Below are positions 7,901 to 8,761 of a DNA stretch of 8,761 nucleotides, one piece after another. The translations under genes and the position numbers were made by a program. Where the stretch lies: contig DATHWC010000398.1 in the NCBI GenBank assembly GCA_035460985.1, positions 1-8,761 on the forward strand, written 5' to 3'. The first letter of the stretch is position 1. Each line of letters opens with the position of its first letter. The notes beneath the pieces were generated by a model. The model saw nothing but the letters and a program-made list of their open reading frames with translations. It did not search any database and had not been told where the DNA came from. The DNA is from Lunatibacter sp035460985. Its GTDB lineage: Bacteria; Bacteroidota; Bacteroidia; Cytophagales; Cyclobacteriaceae.

Positions 7901-8035
7901 GAAGCGGTAACCCAAGTATCCCATTCCGAGGTATCCTTGATGCCAGCCGGATGGGAGGAGCAGCTAACCCTTCAGGAGTTAAGCGATCTGATGGCATTTT
8001 TGAGATCCTTGCCGGATGGGCTTGGGGGGAGATAG
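4919..8035 (+). CDS. membrane-anchored beta-propeller / HEAT-repeat / c-type cytochrome fusion ('membrane-bound dehydrogenase' family)
   Basis: This 1038-residue protein has a positively charged N-terminus (MKSATNRLK) and one membrane segment (about residues 10-30), so the body should lie in the periplasm. Residues about 40-395 resemble the propeller of the TIGR02604 'membrane-bound dehydrogenase' family, itself distantly similar to PQQ sugar dehydrogenases. This part has Asp-rich loops DTDGDGVFDE (98-107) and DTNDDGMADE (141-150), which look like Ca2+ sites, plus LNHNAAILSGPFLGPDGWLY (160-179). HEAT repeats follow, clearest at 424-550 (for example DPEVRAAAARVLG from 488), then further helical sequence to about 890. 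The C-terminus is a heme domain of the TIGR02603 type: CASCH at 912-916 and GPDLTNIG soon after, with M1008 in SLMPAGW as probable axial ligand. The likely role is oxidation of a periplasmic substrate, or support of one, with electrons passed through heme c to the respiratory chain (inference). It overlaps the dioxygenase gene by 4 bp. Substrate and cofactor are unknown; dehydrogenase activity is a family name rather than proven. Confidence 0.9.
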   Translation: MKSATNRLKWIIGIIFLVILFVLYIWLAAVESTETVPGLTVPEGFEIREAVKPGLVTYPMFAVYEDTGKLFVFESSGHTDGTQEILDDPTFQILLLSDTDGDGVFDERTVYADKLPFPMGGTFLNGSLYVTAVPDLLKFTDTNDDGMADEKEVLLSGWKLNHNAAILSGPFLGPDGWLYMADARRGFEITTQEGDMLDGKGARIWRCLPDGRQLESFAGGGFDNAVELVFSPSGEVFGTMTYFVDPQGGYRDALMHWVDGGVYPKPNPVIGADSLVLTGDLMPVMTKMARVSPSGLMRMEGDPWGADYDGNLFHAQFNTGRIVRSKLTPEGGSFRTEDSFFLESSRSDFHPTDVLQAGDGGMLVVNTGGWFIAGCPLSRTAKPELQGNIYHIRKKGSTPSGDPFANQVLWEQISLTEKIRLLGDPSPFIRKRASENILGEGMRAVGPLREALESESDKNIRIQLVFLLYRLQEPEGTAAIVPALADIDPEVRAAAARVLGLARVISAVPQLIDALNDAEPLVVRQAATALGRIRDSKAVSALLDLAGRTEDRMLNHAAVYALIQLESESALTAALSDTNPLKQRTALIALDQKRNNFLTEDMVQPFLASENTLLEETGSWVLGHHPEWTGLAAGYFERLFVMEDNDRQVSMKTLMAVFGSAPAFQATVTRLMRESQTNPEKQQFMLSLLQPVPADDFPFAWRASLQSWLERSEDNVQAAVLDLIISKGLTGFESGLKNLTTNQTYGMKLKALQAMRSGGYVLSEGEISEIISKASALQQGREMELTLAVLRGNTLSASQQELIIREVLPKMEVRYLMDWLSLFEGVESEAMGLELIRVIAGLDTQLDKVPVSQVETLLSTFPKAVEIESNQLLEKIRSLHGERLNQLTALEESLEKGDVSRGREVFFKTSACASCHAVAGEGSNFGPDLTNIGDIRSSHDILEAIIYPSASFAREYETSQLQTAQGTITGIIKESNASTYVVEVGPGVQRQVSQEAVTQVSHSEVSLMPAGWEEQLTLQELSDLMAFLRSLPDGLGGR

Positions 8036-8040
8036 GTTAT

Positions 8041-8080
8041 GGTTGTTGGTGTTGATAGGTAGTAGGTTGATGGGTTGAAT
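8041..8080 (+). repeat. T/G-rich degenerate repeat (GGTTGAT-like), inverted relative to the tract at 3982-4043
   Basis: Units such as GGTTGTT, GTTGATAG, GTAGTAG, GTTGATG and GGTTGAA follow one another directly, starting 6 bp after the stop codon of the cytochrome fusion gene. The reverse complement gives TCAACC/ATCAAC-type units like those before the dioxygenase gene. The two tracts thus bracket the two-gene unit in opposite orientation. Confidence 0.6.
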
Positions 8081-8082
8081 GT

Positions 8083-8110
8083 GAATTACGAATTACGAAT
8101 TAACAATTAC
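8083..8110 (+). repeat. tandem heptamer GAATTAC, four units
   Basis: Four contiguous 7-nt units are visible: GAATTAC, GAATTAC, GAATTAA, CAATTAC. The first two are identical, and the last two carry two substitutions in all. There are no spacers, so this is a microsatellite-like array and not CRISPR. Confidence 0.85.
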
Positions 8111-8267
8111 GGAGTGCGAACTTGATCATATTGAGTTAAGAAATATTTATTTGAGTTTATCACTATTAGCCCCAACTGGTTGAAAAATCACTACCCTACC
8201 GTGTAGCGTAGCCCTTAGATAAGACCATTTTAGATGGAAAAATTCGCTTTCTTGACGTTATTGATCG
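8111..8267. other. non-coding stretch without recognisable features
   Basis: This is the plain part of a 500-bp gap between genes (8036-8535). No convincing reading frame, RNA gene or promoter was found here on either strand. A short minus-strand frame covering 8196-8396 is rejected because it reads through the hairpin repeat next to this stretch. Confidence 0.5.
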
Positions 8268-8299
8268 CCCTCCCTTAAAGGGGAGGGTTGGGGTGGGGC
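8268..8299. repeat. G/C-rich hairpin repeat of the CCCTCCC...GGGAGGG type
   Basis: CCCTCCC (8268-8274) pairs with GGGAGGG (8281-8287) across TTAAAG, followed by TTGGGGTGGGGC. One strand translated in one frame gives PTPTLPFKGG, a string familiar from spurious ORFs over a dispersed repeat in Bacteroidota and other bacteria (recalled, not searched). It is probably a copy of that element. Whether it ends transcripts or is inert cannot be said. Confidence 0.55.
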
Positions 8300-8345
8300 A
8301 GTTTTGGCCGATGGGATGGTTGAAGAAGCCAGTCTCTCTCGCCAA

Positions 8346-8373
8346 AACCCGGATATGTCGGGTTCTGTTTTTT
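8346..8373 (+). terminator. Rho-independent terminator-like hairpin downstream of the cytochrome fusion gene
   Basis: A 6-bp stem AACCCG/CGGGTT (8346-8351 and 8359-8364) encloses a 7-nt loop and is followed by CTGTTTTTT. The stem is short, but the T-run has the right place and strand to end the transcript that includes 4919-8035. It lies about 310 bp after that stop codon, so the link is uncertain. Confidence 0.45.
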
Positions 8374-8431
8374 CCCGGATGGGTCATTATATCCAAAGGT
8401 GACTGACTCTCATAAGCAAAAAATGAACACA

Positions 8432-8475
8432 GCCCTGAACGGGCATAAGATCAATGGGATGGGTGCAGCCCATCC
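8432..8475. repeat. twin-hairpin intergenic repeat
   Basis: Two hairpins stand 12 bp apart: GCCC-TGAAC-GGGC (8432-8444) and GGATGGG-TGCAG-CCCATCC (8457-8475, a perfect 7-bp stem). Sequences of this pattern, with an ATCAAT-type linker, are familiar from Bacteroidota intergenic DNA (recalled, not searched). It lies about 60 bp beyond the stop of the converging minus-strand gene. On that strand the smaller hairpin is followed by a T-rich run, so it could also help end that transcript. Confidence 0.55.
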
Positions 8476-8535
8476 ACAGAATGAAAACGAGGATTAATTT
8501 TCATAGCTTTCCAAAATTCCGATCTTTCCAAAAAA

Positions 8536-8761
8536 TCATTTTTCAAATTTCCATATCATATTTCTTCTAGGCGTTGCATCTAACGCATCCTTCAATTCTT
8601 TTTGGGATTTAAATTTTGTCTGTTCTAAAACGGTTTCCTCAATGGAAAGTTCAAAGGAATCTGCCTCAAAACACCAAGGTGTGATACTTAGGTTTCCGTT
8701 TTTTTGGCGGTGTATAAAGTAAGTTTTACCATCTATCGACCTGTTGATTTCAAGTTTTCGT
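8536..8761 (-). CDS. C-terminal 74 residues of an uncharacterised protein, possibly DUF3891-like
   Basis: The minus strand is open from the right edge to the stop at 8538-8536 and encodes 74 residues; the N-terminus is outside the window. The stretch reads as real protein: a beta-rich part (DGKTYFIHRQKNGNLSITPW, then CFEADSFELSIEETVLEQ) followed by a helix KSQKELKDALDA and the ending RRNMIWKFEK. The order 'PW-F--D-F-(V/L)S(V/I)E----L...F-S--EL--AL...W-F' recalls the C-terminus of DUF3891 proteins, but this is from memory and tentative. It converges on the cytochrome fusion gene across the repeat-rich gap, so it is probably an unrelated transcription unit. Codon use resembles the other genes. 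Confidence 0.6.
   Translation of the reverse strand, partial: RKLEINRSIDGKTYFIHRQKNGNLSITPWCFEADSFELSIEETVLEQTKFKSQKELKDALDATPRRNMIWKFEK

Noticed and set aside
8196..8396. 66-codon minus-strand frame
   Set aside because: It reads through the CCCTCCC/GGGAGGG repeat (giving PTPTLPFKGG) and the terminator-like hairpin, so it is a repeat artefact.
8423..8497. 24-codon plus-strand frame starting MNTALNGHK
   Set aside because: It is made of the twin-hairpin repeat, and the base-paired structure explains the sequence better than a peptide. No ribosome binding site is seen.

Overview
The window looks like chromosomal DNA of a Bacteroidota bacterium, probably of the Cytophagia/Cyclobacteriaceae kind (inference). 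The reasons are the TTTG...TAnnTTTG-like -33/-7 promoter elements, the general lack of Shine-Dalgarno sequences, the protein families present (Tat-exported Gfo/Idh/MocA oxidoreductase, DUF1080, PhyH dioxygenase, 'membrane-bound dehydrogenase' propeller-HEAT-cytochrome c fusion), and intergenic low-complexity and hairpin repeats of a style common in that phylum. No rRNA, tRNA, transposase, CRISPR array or phage gene is visible.

Layout. Positions 1-1600 (minus strand) hold the N-terminal 533 residues of an FAD-linked oxidase of the GlcD/D-lactate dehydrogenase type. It runs off the left edge and probably continues into a fused Fe-S domain. A 201-bp divergent intergenic region (1601-1801) carries candidate Bacteroidota promoters for both directions and an imperfect AT-rich palindrome. 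On the plus strand follow a Tat-exported Gfo/Idh/MocA oxidoreductase (1802-3106) and, 19 bp later, a secreted DUF1080 protein (3126-3881). A 168-bp spacer made almost wholly of low-complexity repeats separates these from a PhyH-type Fe(II)/2-oxoglutarate dioxygenase (4050-4922). The dioxygenase overlaps by 4 bp (ATGA) a 1038-residue membrane-anchored beta-propeller/HEAT/cytochrome c protein (4919-8035). A 500-bp non-coding stretch (8036-8535) then holds tandem heptamers, G/C-rich hairpins and a terminator-like hairpin. The right edge (8536-8761, minus) carries the last 74 residues of another protein, possibly DUF3891-like.

How the genes may work together (inference). Gfo/Idh oxidoreductases and DUF1080 proteins are known partners in the 3-keto-glycoside route, in which a sugar C3-OH is oxidised and the 3-keto-glycoside is then cleaved. 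Both proteins here carry export signals, so this chemistry would occur in the periplasm. The membrane-anchored propeller with a C-terminal c-type heme could pass electrons from a periplasmic sugar or alcohol oxidation to the respiratory chain. The translationally coupled dioxygenase may hydroxylate a substrate or product of the same pathway. The divergent FAD/Fe-S oxidase would handle a 2-hydroxy acid in the cytoplasm. No substrate can be read from the sequence.
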